Shown here one piece after another: positions 18,094 to 27,300 of a DNA stretch of 64,000 nucleotides (the stretch's first letter is position 1; every line of letters begins with the position of its first letter). Made by a program: the position numbers and the translations under genes. The notes below the pieces were generated by a model. That model made no database searches. It was given only the letters and a program-made list of their open reading frames with translations, and was not told the DNA's origin. The stretch covers positions 434,001-498,000 of the forward strand of contig NZ_CP047650.1 in NCBI RefSeq assembly GCF_009906855.1, in the 5' to 3' direction. This DNA is from Xylophilus rhododendri (GTDB lineage: Bacteria; Pseudomonadota; Gammaproteobacteria; Burkholderiales; Burkholderiaceae_C).

Positions 18094-19326
18094 TCAGGCG
18101 GCCGCGCGGTAGAGCAAGGCGTGGAAGGCGGTGTAGAGCCGGTCCATGCAGGGCCGCTTGTAGGCGAAGACCTCGGGCGGATCCATGCGGTGCACCACGG
18201 CGCCGGGGTCCACTTCGAACACCAGCAGCTCGCCCGCCGGGGTCTCGGCGCAGTCGATCACCAGGTAGTCCAGCGCCATGCGCTCGGCCAGCGTTTCCAG
18301 GGCCTGGCGGTGGCGCTGGCCGAAGCCGGTGTCGAAGCCGGACATGAAGGCGGCCTCCTCCTCGCGCTTGTCGGCGCTCTCGGCCATGCCGGCATTGAGG
18401 TAGTGGATCATCCAGTGCGCCGACACCCCCATGTGCGCCGCATAGGCCCGGCCCGCCACCATCACCACGCGGTACTTGCGGAACAGGCCGTCGGGCTGTG
18501 CGTAGTCGATGAAACGCGAGAGGAAGAATTCGTCCTCGGCCTGAGCGGCCAGGTAGCGGCTCAGGGCCTCGGGCGTTTCCACCTTCTCCAGCCCATGGCC
18601 GGCATGGGAATCGACCGGCCGCACGATCAGCGGGAACACGCCGTCCGGCAGCAGCTCGGAGACCTCCAGCCGCCCCTGGCCCACCGCTTCCAGCGAGAGC
18701 CGGCCGCTGCGCGCCGAAGCCGGCATCAGCAGGCCGGGCACGCCCTGCAGCGCGGCATGGGCGCGGTCGCGGGCGGTGTTCAGGATATGGCTGGGATGGT
18801 TGATGACCGAGCCTTGCGGCAGCTGGGCGGCGAGCTGCTCCAGCAGCGCCCGGGTGGCATCCGACTCCGACACCGCCATGTAGAGCAGGTCGTGCGCCGG
18901 CAGCTGCGCCGGCAGGGCCTCGCCGGGGCGCAGGTAGAGCATGTCCAGCACCACGTCGCCGTCTTCCACCAGGAAGGACAGCGGCGTGTTGGTCATCAGG
19001 TCGCCCGGCGCCATGATGGCCAGCAGCCGCAGCCGCGGATGGGCGCCGTGCGGCAGCTCCAGCCGGTAGTGGCGGGCCATGGCCAGGGCCTGCAGCTGGG
19101 TCGCCAGACCCAGATCGGGCAGGCCTTGCAGGAAGAGAACGGTCGAGAGGTCCATCAGCGCCGCGGCATCGGTCTCGTCTTCCTCGGCCCGGGCGATCAG
19201 CGCGGCGGCCACCGGCCGCAGGTCGCCGCCATGGAAGGCCACGGTCATCAGGCGGGCCAGGCCGATCAGGGGCGCGGCCGCGCTGGGGAAGGCATTCACG
19301 GCAGCGGTGGTTTCTTGGGGTGTCAT
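18094..19326 (-). CDS. ATP-grasp-like ligase with N-terminal helical repeat region
   Basis: 410 residues. The first 90 resemble a TPR-like helical segment (LIARAEEDETDAAALMDLST, then LPDLGLATQLQALAMARHY). From about residue 200 the pattern fits an ATP-grasp fold: FPLIVRPVDSHAGHGLEKV matches the phosphate-gripping strand and glycine loop, FRKYRVVMVAGRAYAAHM matches the core, and LLVFEVDPGAVVH near residue 380 stands where the metal-binding E-x-N motif is normal, here with Asp for Asn. ATP-grasp enzymes join a carboxylate to an amine through an acyl phosphate. The gene overlaps the decarboxylase stop by four bases (ATGA), suggesting coupled translation and a shared pathway. The product is unknown. 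Confidence 0.72.
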   Translation of the reverse strand: MTPQETTAAVNAFPSAAAPLIGLARLMTVAFHGGDLRPVAAALIARAEEDETDAAALMDLSTVLFLQGLPDLGLATQLQALAMARHYRLELPHGAHPRLRLLAIMAPGDLMTNTPLSFLVEDGDVVLDMLYLRPGEALPAQLPAHDLLYMAVSESDATRALLEQLAAQLPQGSVINHPSHILNTARDRAHAALQGVPGLLMPASARSGRLSLEAVGQGRLEVSELLPDGVFPLIVRPVDSHAGHGLEKVETPEALSRYLAAQAEDEFFLSRFIDYAQPDGLFRKYRVVMVAGRAYAAHMGVSAHWMIHYLNAGMAESADKREEEAAFMSGFDTGFGQRHRQALETLAERMALDYLVIDCAETPAGELLVFEVDPGAVVHRMDPPEVFAYKRPCMDRLYTAFHALLYRAAA

Positions 19327-20819
19327 GCGGCGAGTTCCGAGGAAGCTGGGGAGACAGAGGCGCCATGGGCGCGGCGCCGGCGGCGGCCGAAGGCCAGGGC
19401 CGCATCGACCATCATGTCGATGTCGCTGGCCACGGTGCGGTGGTTGACGATGGCCGCGCGGATGGCGACTTGGCCCTTCACCCGGGTGGTGGAGGGAACG
19501 GCCACGCCGGACTCGTGCAGGTCGGCCACGATCTCGGTGTTGAGGGCATCCGCGTCCTGGCCGTCTTCGGCACGGAAGCGGAAGTTGACGATGTTGAGCG
19601 CCACCGGCGCCAGCATCTCCAGCTCCGGCTCGGCCAGCACCCGGGCCTGCAGATGGCGGGCCAGCTCGCAGCTGTGGGTGATGGCCGCGCCCATGCGGTC
19701 GGTGCCGTGGCTGACCAGGGTGAACCAGGTCTTGAGCGCGCGGAAGCCGCGCGACAGGTCCGGCCCCAGGTCGCAGGGCCAGGGCGAGCCGGCGGCCAGC
19801 CCGCGGTCGTGGCGCGAGAGATAGGCCGCGGGCGTGGCGAAGGCGGCCAGCTGGTCGGCCTGGTCGCGCACCAGGATGAATCCGGCGTCATAGGGCACCT
19901 GGCCCCACTTGTGGAAATCCAGCGCCAGGGAGTCGGCACGTTCGATGCCGGCCAGCTTGGGCGCGACTTCAGGCGACAGCATGCCGAGCGCGCCGTAGGC
20001 ACCGTCGACATGGAACCAGGCGCCGCAGGTGCGGGCCACGTCGGCGATGGCGTTCAGGTCGTCGACCGAGCCGGTATCCACCGTGCCGGCGGTGCCGGCG
20101 ATCAGGAAGGGACGGCGCCCGGCCGCCATGTCGGCCCAGACCATGGCGCGCAGCTGCACGATGTCCATGCGGTGGTCCGCATCCACCGGCACCAGGCGCA
20201 GCGCGTCGGTGCCCAGGCCGCTGATCGACATGGCCTGCGCGATGCAGCCGTGCGCGGCCGCCGAGGTATAGGCCACCAGTTCGCCGCCGCCGGCCCGCTC
20301 CACGCCGGTCTTGCGCGACTGGCCGCCGAGCGCCGAGGTGCGCGCCACCAGCACGCCCACCAGATTGGCCATGGAGGAGCCGGTGACGAACAGGCCGCCC
20401 GCCGTCTGCGGAAAGCCGAATAGCTCGGCCATCCAGCGGACCATCTGCTTTTCGAGCTCCAGCGGCATCTGGTCGCGTCCGCCCAGGTTGGCGTTGAGGC
20501 CGGCCGCCAGCATCTCGGCCAGCATGCCTTCGGCCGTGCCGCCGCCGTGCACCCAGCCCATGAAGCGCGGATGGGTGTTGCCCACCGAATAGGGCAGCAC
20601 ATCGCGCATGAAGCGCTGGTGCGCCTCGGCCAGGGGCGTCGGCGCGGACGGCATGGGCTCGGCGAAGGCGCCGCGCACCGCATCGGGAATCGGCTGCCAG
20701 ACCGGTTTGTCGCGCAGGCCGGCCAGGTGGTCGAACATGTCGTCGAGCATCCGGTGGCCCTGGGCACGCAGCTGCGTCCAGTCGGCGGGGTCCAGCGAGG
20801 CGGCGCTTGTGTGGCTCAT
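19323..20819 (-). CDS. PLP-dependent group II decarboxylase
   Basis: 498 residues from the chosen ATG (MSHTSAASL). Group II amino-acid decarboxylase features: GNTHPRFMGWVHGGG early, the PLP-contacting aspartate in HVDGAYGALG, and the Schiff-base lysine in ALDFHKWGQVPYDAGF. Known relatives decarboxylate glutamate, aspartate, tyrosine, tryptophan or related acids; the active-site wording does not settle the substrate. Upstream in-frame starts exist (ATG at 20831 and 20852, TTG at 20858) and none has a clear ribosome site, so the N-terminus is uncertain. It leads a two-gene unit with the ATP-grasp-like gene and diverges from the AsmA-like gene. Confidence 0.88.
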   Translation of the reverse strand: MSHTSAASLDPADWTQLRAQGHRMLDDMFDHLAGLRDKPVWQPIPDAVRGAFAEPMPSAPTPLAEAHQRFMRDVLPYSVGNTHPRFMGWVHGGGTAEGMLAEMLAAGLNANLGGRDQMPLELEKQMVRWMAELFGFPQTAGGLFVTGSSMANLVGVLVARTSALGGQSRKTGVERAGGGELVAYTSAAAHGCIAQAMSISGLGTDALRLVPVDADHRMDIVQLRAMVWADMAAGRRPFLIAGTAGTVDTGSVDDLNAIADVARTCGAWFHVDGAYGALGMLSPEVAPKLAGIERADSLALDFHKWGQVPYDAGFILVRDQADQLAAFATPAAYLSRHDRGLAAGSPWPCDLGPDLSRGFRALKTWFTLVSHGTDRMGAAITHSCELARHLQARVLAEPELEMLAPVALNIVNFRFRAEDGQDADALNTEIVADLHESGVAVPSTTRVKGQVAIRAAIVNHRTVASDIDMMVDAALAFGRRRRRAHGASVSPASSELAA

Positions 20820-21010
20820 GGTGGCGTTCATGAAATGGGCTGTGGCCAGCATAGGCAATGGCGCGAACGCCTAGGCGCCGTTAACCGGCCGGATTACCGC
20901 GCAATTCGCGGCTTTGTCGGCCGGAGCGTGAGCGCCAGTCCTACGCCGGGCGGCGCGGTGCTGCCTATGCTGGGCCGCTTCATTCGCCGAACAAGAGGAG
21001 TCGCGCTCCC

Positions 21011-23059
21011 ATGACGCCAGCAGCAGCACCAAAATCCTTCCCCCGCCGGCATCCGGTCGCCATCGGCATCGCGGTCGCACTCGTCCTGCTGGTGCTGCTG
21101 TTCGACTGGAACTGGTTCCGCCATCCGCTGGAGCGCTACATCTCGAAGAAGACCGAGCGCACTTTCACCATCTCCGACCTGCATGTGAAGCTGGGCCTGA
21201 CGCCCACCATCCGCATGCGCGACGTGGTGTTCGGCAATGCCAAGTGGTCCAAGGAGCCGCACATGGCCAGCATCCCCGAGCTGGAGTTCTCGGTGAGCCT
21301 GCGCGACCTGCCCGAGAAGGTGCTGATCCCCCGCGTGGCGCTGACCAAGCCCGACCTGCTCTTCGAGCGCCTGGCCGACGACCGCAAGAACTGGATCCTC
21401 TCCGACCCCAACGACAAGTCGCCGAGCAAGCTGCGCATCAGCACCCTGTCGGTGGACAACGGCCACCTGCGCTACACCGACGCCGGCACGCCCTTCAACA
21501 TCGACGTCCTGGCCAGCACCTTCGACCCCTCCAAGCAGGAACGGGTGAAGGACGCGGACGCCAAGCCGGTCAACGACCGCTATTCCACCCGCTTCGAATT
21601 CCACGGCGGCTACCGCGACGCCAAGTTCAAGGGCACCGCGCTGACCGGCGAGGTGCTGAGCTTCCAGGAGTCCGGCGTGCCCTTCCCGCTCAAGGGCGAA
21701 CTCGATGCCGGCACCACCCGCCTCGAAGTGGAGGGCACCATCGCCGACGCGGCCAACATCTCCGGCATCGACACCCGGCTGATGATCAAGGGCCAGACCC
21801 TGGCCAACCTCTACCCCTTCCTGCTGCTGCCGCTGCCGGCCACGCCGCCCTACCAGCTGCAGGGGCACCTGATCCTGAAGGGCGACCGTTATTCCATCGA
21901 CGACCTGGTCGGCAAGATCGGATCTTCCGACGTGCACGGCAGCGGCGCCTACGTGGACCGCAAGCCCCGCCCGCTGCTCACCGCCGACCTGCACAGCAAG
22001 CTGCTCGACATCTCCGACCTGGGCCCGGTGGTGGGCGTGCAGACCGCCGAGACCGGCGGCAAGCCCGACGCCACCCAGGCCAAGACGGCCGACCGGCCCA
22101 CCGCCAAGACGCAGGAGAAGCAGGCCGACCCCAACCACATCCTGCCCAGCGGCACTTTCGACGGCAGCCGGCTGCAGAAGATCGACGCCGACGTATCACT
22201 GGAAGCCGCCCAGCTCAAGGCGCCGACCAGCCTGCCGCTGGAAAGCCTCAAGGCCACGTTGCACCTGCAAGATGCGGTGATGAAACTCGCGCCCCTGGAT
22301 TTCGGTTTTGCCGGCGGCACCATCTCCTCGCACTGGAACCTGGACGCCCGCAAGCCCGTCATCTCCACCGAGGCGCAGGTGGACTTCCGCCATATCCAGG
22401 TCGCCAAGCTGGTGCCGGCCAGCGCCGAGAAGATCGCCCAGGGCGCCGGCACGCTGGGCGCACGCATCAAGATCAAGGGCACCGGCAACTCCATCGCCGA
22501 CGCCGCAGCCAAGGCCGACGGCGAAGTCTCCGCGGCCATCGCCAACGGCCGCATCTCCAACCTGATCGACGCGGCCAGCGGCCTGAACGGCGGCAAGGTG
22601 CTGGCCCTGCTGGCCGGCGGCGACAAGACCATCGAGGTGAACTGCGGCGGCCTGGCCTTCGACGTGAAGGACGGCAAGGGTACGGCCAAGCTCTTCGTGG
22701 TGGATACCGAGCAGACGCAGATCCTGGGCACCGGCGGTTTCGACCTGGCGCAGGAGACCTTCAACATGGAGATCGCGCCCAAGCCCAAGCGGCCCGGCAT
22801 CCTGTCCCTGCGCACGCCGGTGAAGGTGTTCGGCACCTTCAAGAACCCGGACTATTCGCTGGAAAAAGGCCCGCTGCTGGCGCGTGCCGGCGGCGCCGTC
22901 GCGCTGGCGGTGGTGGCGCCCCTGGCCGCCGTGCTGCCGCTGATCGAGACCGGGCCGGGCGAGAACACCAACTGCGCCCGCGTCAGTGCCGAAGCCGGCA
23001 CGGCCGAGAAGCAGGCGGTGGCCACACCGGCCGGCGCGCAGCGCAAGAACAAGCAGTGA
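21011..23059 (+). CDS. AsmA-family protein
   Basis: 682 residues: an N-terminal membrane anchor (about residues 18-38, AIGIAVALVLLVLLFDWNWF) followed by the AsmA start pattern RHPLERYISKKTERTFTISD and a long beta-rich periplasmic region. AsmA-like proteins span the periplasm and are linked to phospholipid traffic and outer-membrane assembly. A C-terminal segment (IKGTGNSIADAAAKADGEVS, then FNMEIAPKPKRPG) is the conserved AsmA-like C-terminal domain. AAGAGGAG lies about 10 bp before the ATG. It may be co-transcribed with the DUF3597 gene 34 bp downstream. Confidence 0.9.
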   Translation: MTPAAAPKSFPRRHPVAIGIAVALVLLVLLFDWNWFRHPLERYISKKTERTFTISDLHVKLGLTPTIRMRDVVFGNAKWSKEPHMASIPELEFSVSLRDLPEKVLIPRVALTKPDLLFERLADDRKNWILSDPNDKSPSKLRISTLSVDNGHLRYTDAGTPFNIDVLASTFDPSKQERVKDADAKPVNDRYSTRFEFHGGYRDAKFKGTALTGEVLSFQESGVPFPLKGELDAGTTRLEVEGTIADAANISGIDTRLMIKGQTLANLYPFLLLPLPATPPYQLQGHLILKGDRYSIDDLVGKIGSSDVHGSGAYVDRKPRPLLTADLHSKLLDISDLGPVVGVQTAETGGKPDATQAKTADRPTAKTQEKQADPNHILPSGTFDGSRLQKIDADVSLEAAQLKAPTSLPLESLKATLHLQDAVMKLAPLDFGFAGGTISSHWNLDARKPVISTEAQVDFRHIQVAKLVPASAEKIAQGAGTLGARIKIKGTGNSIADAAAKADGEVSAAIANGRISNLIDAASGLNGGKVLALLAGGDKTIEVNCGGLAFDVKDGKGTAKLFVVDTEQTQILGTGGFDLAQETFNMEIAPKPKRPGILSLRTPVKVFGTFKNPDYSLEKGPLLARAGGAVALAVVAPLAAVLPLIETGPGENTNCARVSAEAGTAEKQAVATPAGAQRKNKQ

Positions 23060-23093
23060 ACGATTTCTCCACTCCCTCCAAAGGAACCATTCG

Positions 23094-23492
23094 ATGAGCA
23101 TTCTGGGCACCATCCTCGGCAAGATCTTCCCGTCTTCCCACGCCGCGCCAGCGCCCTCCCCCGCTCCGGCGACGCCCGATGCGGCACCGGCCACGGCTGC
23201 GGTCAATGCCGCGCCGGCGCCTGCAGCGATCTCGGAGGTAGACGTCAAGCAGGTGCTCGACGGCCTGGCCGCCAAGAGCAGCGAGAAGCTGAACTGGCAG
23301 ACCTCCATCGTCGACCTGATGAAGCTGCTGGGGCTGGACAGTTCGCTGAACGCCCGCAAGGAGTTGGCCAAGGAGCTGGGCTACACCGGCGACACCAACG
23401 ATTCGGCCAGCATGAACATCTGGCTGCACCGCCAGGTGATGAACAAGCTGGCCGCCAATGGCGGCAAGGTTCCCGCAGAGCTGAAGGACTGA
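23094..23492 (+). CDS. DUF3597 domain protein
   Basis: 132 residues. It begins MSILGTILGKIF, then a Pro/Ala-rich linker (about residues 15-50), then a compact helical domain: VDVKQVLDGLAAKSSEKLNW, IVDLMKLLGLDSSL, ARKELAKELGY and SASMNIWLHRQVMNKLA. This matches DUF3597, a family of small proteins with a LysM-like or helical fold and no assigned function. AAGGA precedes the ATG. It sits between an AsmA-like gene and a GlsB-like gene; all three read the same way and are tightly spaced, perhaps as an envelope-stress set. Confidence 0.85.
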   Translation: MSILGTILGKIFPSSHAAPAPSPAPATPDAAPATAAVNAAPAPAAISEVDVKQVLDGLAAKSSEKLNWQTSIVDLMKLLGLDSSLNARKELAKELGYTGDTNDSASMNIWLHRQVMNKLAANGGKVPAELKD

Positions 23493-23498
23493 CGCGCC

Positions 23499-23744
23499 AT
23501 GGGAATCATCTCCACCATCGTGATCGGCTTCATCGTCGGGCTGGTCGCGCGCGCCATCCTGCCGGGCAAGCAGGCCATGGGTTTCATCCTCACCGTGATC
23601 CTGGGGGTCGTCGGCTCGCTGCTGGCTACCTATGCCGGTCAGGCCATGGGCTGGTATCAGGCTGGCGTTGGGGCCGGGTTCTTGGCCTCTGTCGTGGGCG
23701 CCATCGTGGTGCTGGTGATCTATGGGGCGGTTGCCCGGCGGTGA
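23499..23744 (+). CDS. GlsB/YeaQ/YmgE-family stress membrane protein
   Basis: 81-residue protein with three hydrophobic helices (about residues 3-18, 27-45 and 56-76) separated by the family motif GLVARAILPGKQAMGF. Members of this family (formerly called transglycosylase-associated) are small inner-membrane proteins induced by acid or stationary-phase stress, with unknown mechanism. The start is six bases after the DUF3597 stop. The gene ends 19 bp before the left arm of the large inverted repeat. Confidence 0.92.
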   Translation: MGIISTIVIGFIVGLVARAILPGKQAMGFILTVILGVVGSLLATYAGQAMGWYQAGVGAGFLASVVGAIVVLVIYGAVARR

Positions 23745-23762
23745 AGCTCTTCGGGCTGGAGG

Positions 23763-24383
23763 GGTTGGCTGCCTTCGGCTTGGTTCCTTCTTCTACTCCT
23801 ACCGAGGGTGGAGGTGGGGCTCGCGTCGCCCCACACCCCCGGTAACTTTCTTTCCATTGAAAGAAAGTCACCAAAGAAAAATTAGAAAGCGGGATCGGGG
23901 ACGGGCTTTCGCCCGGGTCGGGCCATTGTTTCGCTGCGCTTCACTCGGCTCTCGGCATGGCGTAGTGGGCTCAGCAACTGGAACGAATGCTCGAGGTTTG
24001 GGCCGCTCGTTCGCCAAAAGCTTCACGCACTGACGCGGTTGGTGGGCGCTTGTTTTGGCGCACTGGCGGTTTTCCGGATCTGGACGCAGCGCTTGACCAA
24101 ACTAGTCGGACGGCAGAGCGTGAAGCTTTTGGCGAGCGGGCGGCCCGATCCTCGAGCTTTTGCAGTCGTTGCTGCGATGAAATCGCCATGCGGAGAGCCG
24201 AGTGAAGCGTAGCGAAACAAAGGCCCGACCCGGGCGAAAGCCCGTCCCCGATCCCGCTTTAGAATTTTTCTTTGGTGACTTTCTTTCAATGGAAAGAAAG
24301 TTACCGGGGGTGTGGGGCGACGCGAGCCCCACCTCCACCCTCAGTAGGAGTAGAAGAAGTAAACAAGCCGAAGGCAGCTAACC
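23763..24383. repeat. Giant imperfect inverted repeat (about 270-bp arms, 78-bp centre)
   Basis: This fills the whole interval between the convergent GlsB-like and hrpA genes. The left arm runs from about 23763 to 24033 and the right arm from about 24112 to 24383. Aligned as reverse complements they agree over long stretches with scattered mismatches, becoming weaker near the centre. Each arm holds its own small palindrome (ACTTTCTTTC facing GAAAGAAAGT, at 23841-23872 and 24274-24305). Short open frames in both arms are mirror copies of each other and are not genes. No transposase, target duplication or tRNA is present. Roles as a convergent terminator, a mobile repeat or a chromosomal cruciform site are possible but unproven. 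Confidence 0.92.
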
Positions 24384-24399
24384 TCACCCCCGAAAAAAA

Positions 24400-27300
24400 T
24401 CAGGTACTGAGCAGCCCCCAAGCCTTATCAAGCCTCTTAACACTGACAGGCGCAGGCGTCCTCAACTCCTGAGCAAACAGACTGACCCGTAACTCCTCGA
24501 GCAGCCAGCGCAGCTCCTGCATACGCACATCGACATTGCCCTTGCGCTCGGCCACCAGCCGCCAGAAGCGCTGCTCCTGCAACTTCACATCAGCCATGCG
24601 GGAGGCATCACGAGCAGGATCGCTCCGCAGCTTGTCCAGCCGCATCACGATGGCCTGCAGATAGCGAGGCAAATGCTGCAACTGCGCCCAGGGCGTGGCC
24701 ACAAGAAAGTCCTTCCCGATCAGCCGCTGCAACTGCGCCTGCACATCGGCAGTCACCAAGGGCTGCCCTTTGGTGTCCTTGATCTTGCGCAGCGCCCCCG
24801 CGTAATCGGTCAGCACCCGCAGCGCCAGCCGCGCCACTTCCTGCGCGATCAAAGTAAGACGCCCGCGTCCTTCGTCAACACGTTTCTTGAAGGCAGCCGC
24901 ATCGGTAGGCAGCGGATCGAGCAGAAAGGCCCGGTCCAGCGCCACATCCACGATCTGCTGGCGCAGCTGCTCCTGCGTGCCCAGGGGCATGTAGGCCACG
25001 GCCATCTTCTGCAGGTCGGGGATCTGCTTCTCCAGGTATTTGAGCGCCTCCTTGATCTGCAGCGCGAACAGCCGCCGCAAGCCGCCGCGATGCTTCTGCG
25101 CCGCCATCTCGGGCTCGTCGAAGACCTCGATATGCACCGCCCCGCCCTCGTCGATCAGGGCCGGGAAACCCACCAGGGTCTGGCCGCCCTTGCGGATCTC
25201 CATCAGCTCCGGCAACTCGCCGAAAGTCCAGTCGGTGTAGTGCTGCCCCGCAGGCACGGCCGCAGCCGCCTTGGGCGCGGGCGCCGGAGCCTGGCCCTTG
25301 GCGGCAGGCGCGGCGACCGGCGCGGGCGCGGCCTGCACACGCACCCCCGCCAGCGCCTGGAAGGCCCCGCGCGCCTGCCCGCCCAGATCGGCCTTGAGCG
25401 CCGCCAGGCTACGCCCCTGGCCGAGCTGGCGGCCGTGTTCGTCCACCACCCGCAGGTGCATGAAGAGATGCGGCGGCACCTGGTCGGGCTTGAAGTCGGC
25501 GCGCTTGACGTCGAGCTGCGTGCCCTCGCGCACCTGCTTGAGCAGCGCGTCGATCAGCGTGCCCTGGCCGAACACCGTGGGCTCGGAAAGCGCCTGGGTG
25601 ATGCGCGTGGCGCTCTCGGGCAGCGGCACCAAACGCGAGCGCGGCTTCTGCGGCAGGCTCTTGAGCAGGGCCTGCACCTTGTCCTTGAGCATCCCGGGCA
25701 CCAGCCACTCGATGCGGTCCTCGCTCACCTGGTTGAGCACGAAGAGCGGCACGGCCACCGACAGGCCGTCGCGTGCATCGCCCGGTGCATGCAGGTATTC
25801 GGCGGCGCTGTCCACGCCGCCCAGGCGGATGGTGCGCGGGAAGGCGTCGGTGGTGATGCCGGCGGCCTCGTGGCGCATCAGCTCGTCGCGGTTGAGGTGC
25901 AGCAGGCGCGGATTGCCGGGCGAATGGTCGCGCCACCACTGCTCCAGGCCGCGGCCGTCGAACACGTCCTGGGGCAGTTGCTGGTCGTAGAAGGCAAAGA
26001 TGAGTTCGTCGTCCACCAGCACGTCCTGCCGGCGCGACTTGTGCTCCAGGTCTTCCACCTGGCGGATCAGCTTGCGGTTGGCGGCCAGGAAGGGGAGTTT
26101 GGATTCCCAGCCCTCGCCTACCAGCGCCTCGCGGATGAAGATCTCGCGCGCCGCCGCCATGTCGACCCGGCTGTAGGGCACCCGCCGGCCGCTGTAGACG
26201 ACCAGACCATAGAGCGTGGCCCGCTCCAGCGCCACCACTTCGGACGAGCGCTTCTCCCAGTGCGGATCGAGCAGCTGCTTCTTCAGCAGATGGCCGCCCA
26301 CCTCCTCCAGCCATTGCGGCTCGATGGCGGCGATGCCGCGGCCGAAGAGGCGGGTGGTCTCGACCAGCTCGGCCGCGACGATCCAGCGGCCCGGCTTCTT
26401 CGACAGATGCGCGCCGGGATGCTTGTGGAACTTGATGCCGCGTGCGCCCAGGTATTCGCCCGAACCCGCCGCGCCCCGCCCTGCCCCGCCGGACTGGGTG
26501 CTGCCGGCGCTGCCCACGTCCTCCGGCCGGAAGCCGATATTGCCCAGCAGGCCCGACAGCATCGCCATGTGCAGATGCTCGTAGCTGGCCGGGTTGGCGT
26601 TGATCGCCCAGTGGTGCTCCTGCACCGTGGCGACCAGCTGCGAATGGATGTCGCGCCATTCGCGCACCCGGCGGATGTTGATGAAGTTGGCGCGCAGCAG
26701 CTGCTCGTACTGGCGGTTGCTGAGCTTGTGGGTGGGGGCCTCCGGCGCGGCGGGCGGCGGCGTGGCCACGGGTGCGGCAACCAGGCGCTGCGCCACCGGC
26801 AGGAAGGCCGCGTTGGGGCGTTTGGCCTGGCCGCTCTGGGCGGCCATCTGGCGGCGGGTGCTGGCCACCGGGGCGCCGCCACGGGCGTCATGGATCCACT
26901 TCCAGAGCTTGAGGTAGCCGCTGAATTCGCTCTTCTCGTCGTCGAACTTGGCGTGGGCCTGGTCGGCCTGGGCCTGGGCTTCCATGGGCCGGTCGCGCAC
27001 GTCCTGCACGCTGAGGGCGCTGGCGATGATCAGCACCTCTTCGAGCGCGCCGCGGTCGCGCGCCTCCAGGATCATGCGGCCGATGCGCGGGTCCAGCGGC
27101 AGCTTGGAGAGTTCGCGGCCGACAGGCGTGAGCTGGTTGTCGTCGTCCACCGCGCCGAGTTCGGACAGCAGCTGGTAGCCGTCGGCGATCGCGCGTTTCT
27201 GCGGGGCTTCGAGGAAGGGGAATTCCTCCACGTCGCGCAGATGCAGCGACTTCATGCGCAGGATCACGCCGGCCAGCGAGGAACGCAGGATCTCCGGATC

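Noticed and set aside
23626..24338. Short open frames inside the giant palindrome
   Set aside because: Those in the left arm are mirror copies of those in the right arm, as expected for an inverted repeat, and have no ribosome sites.
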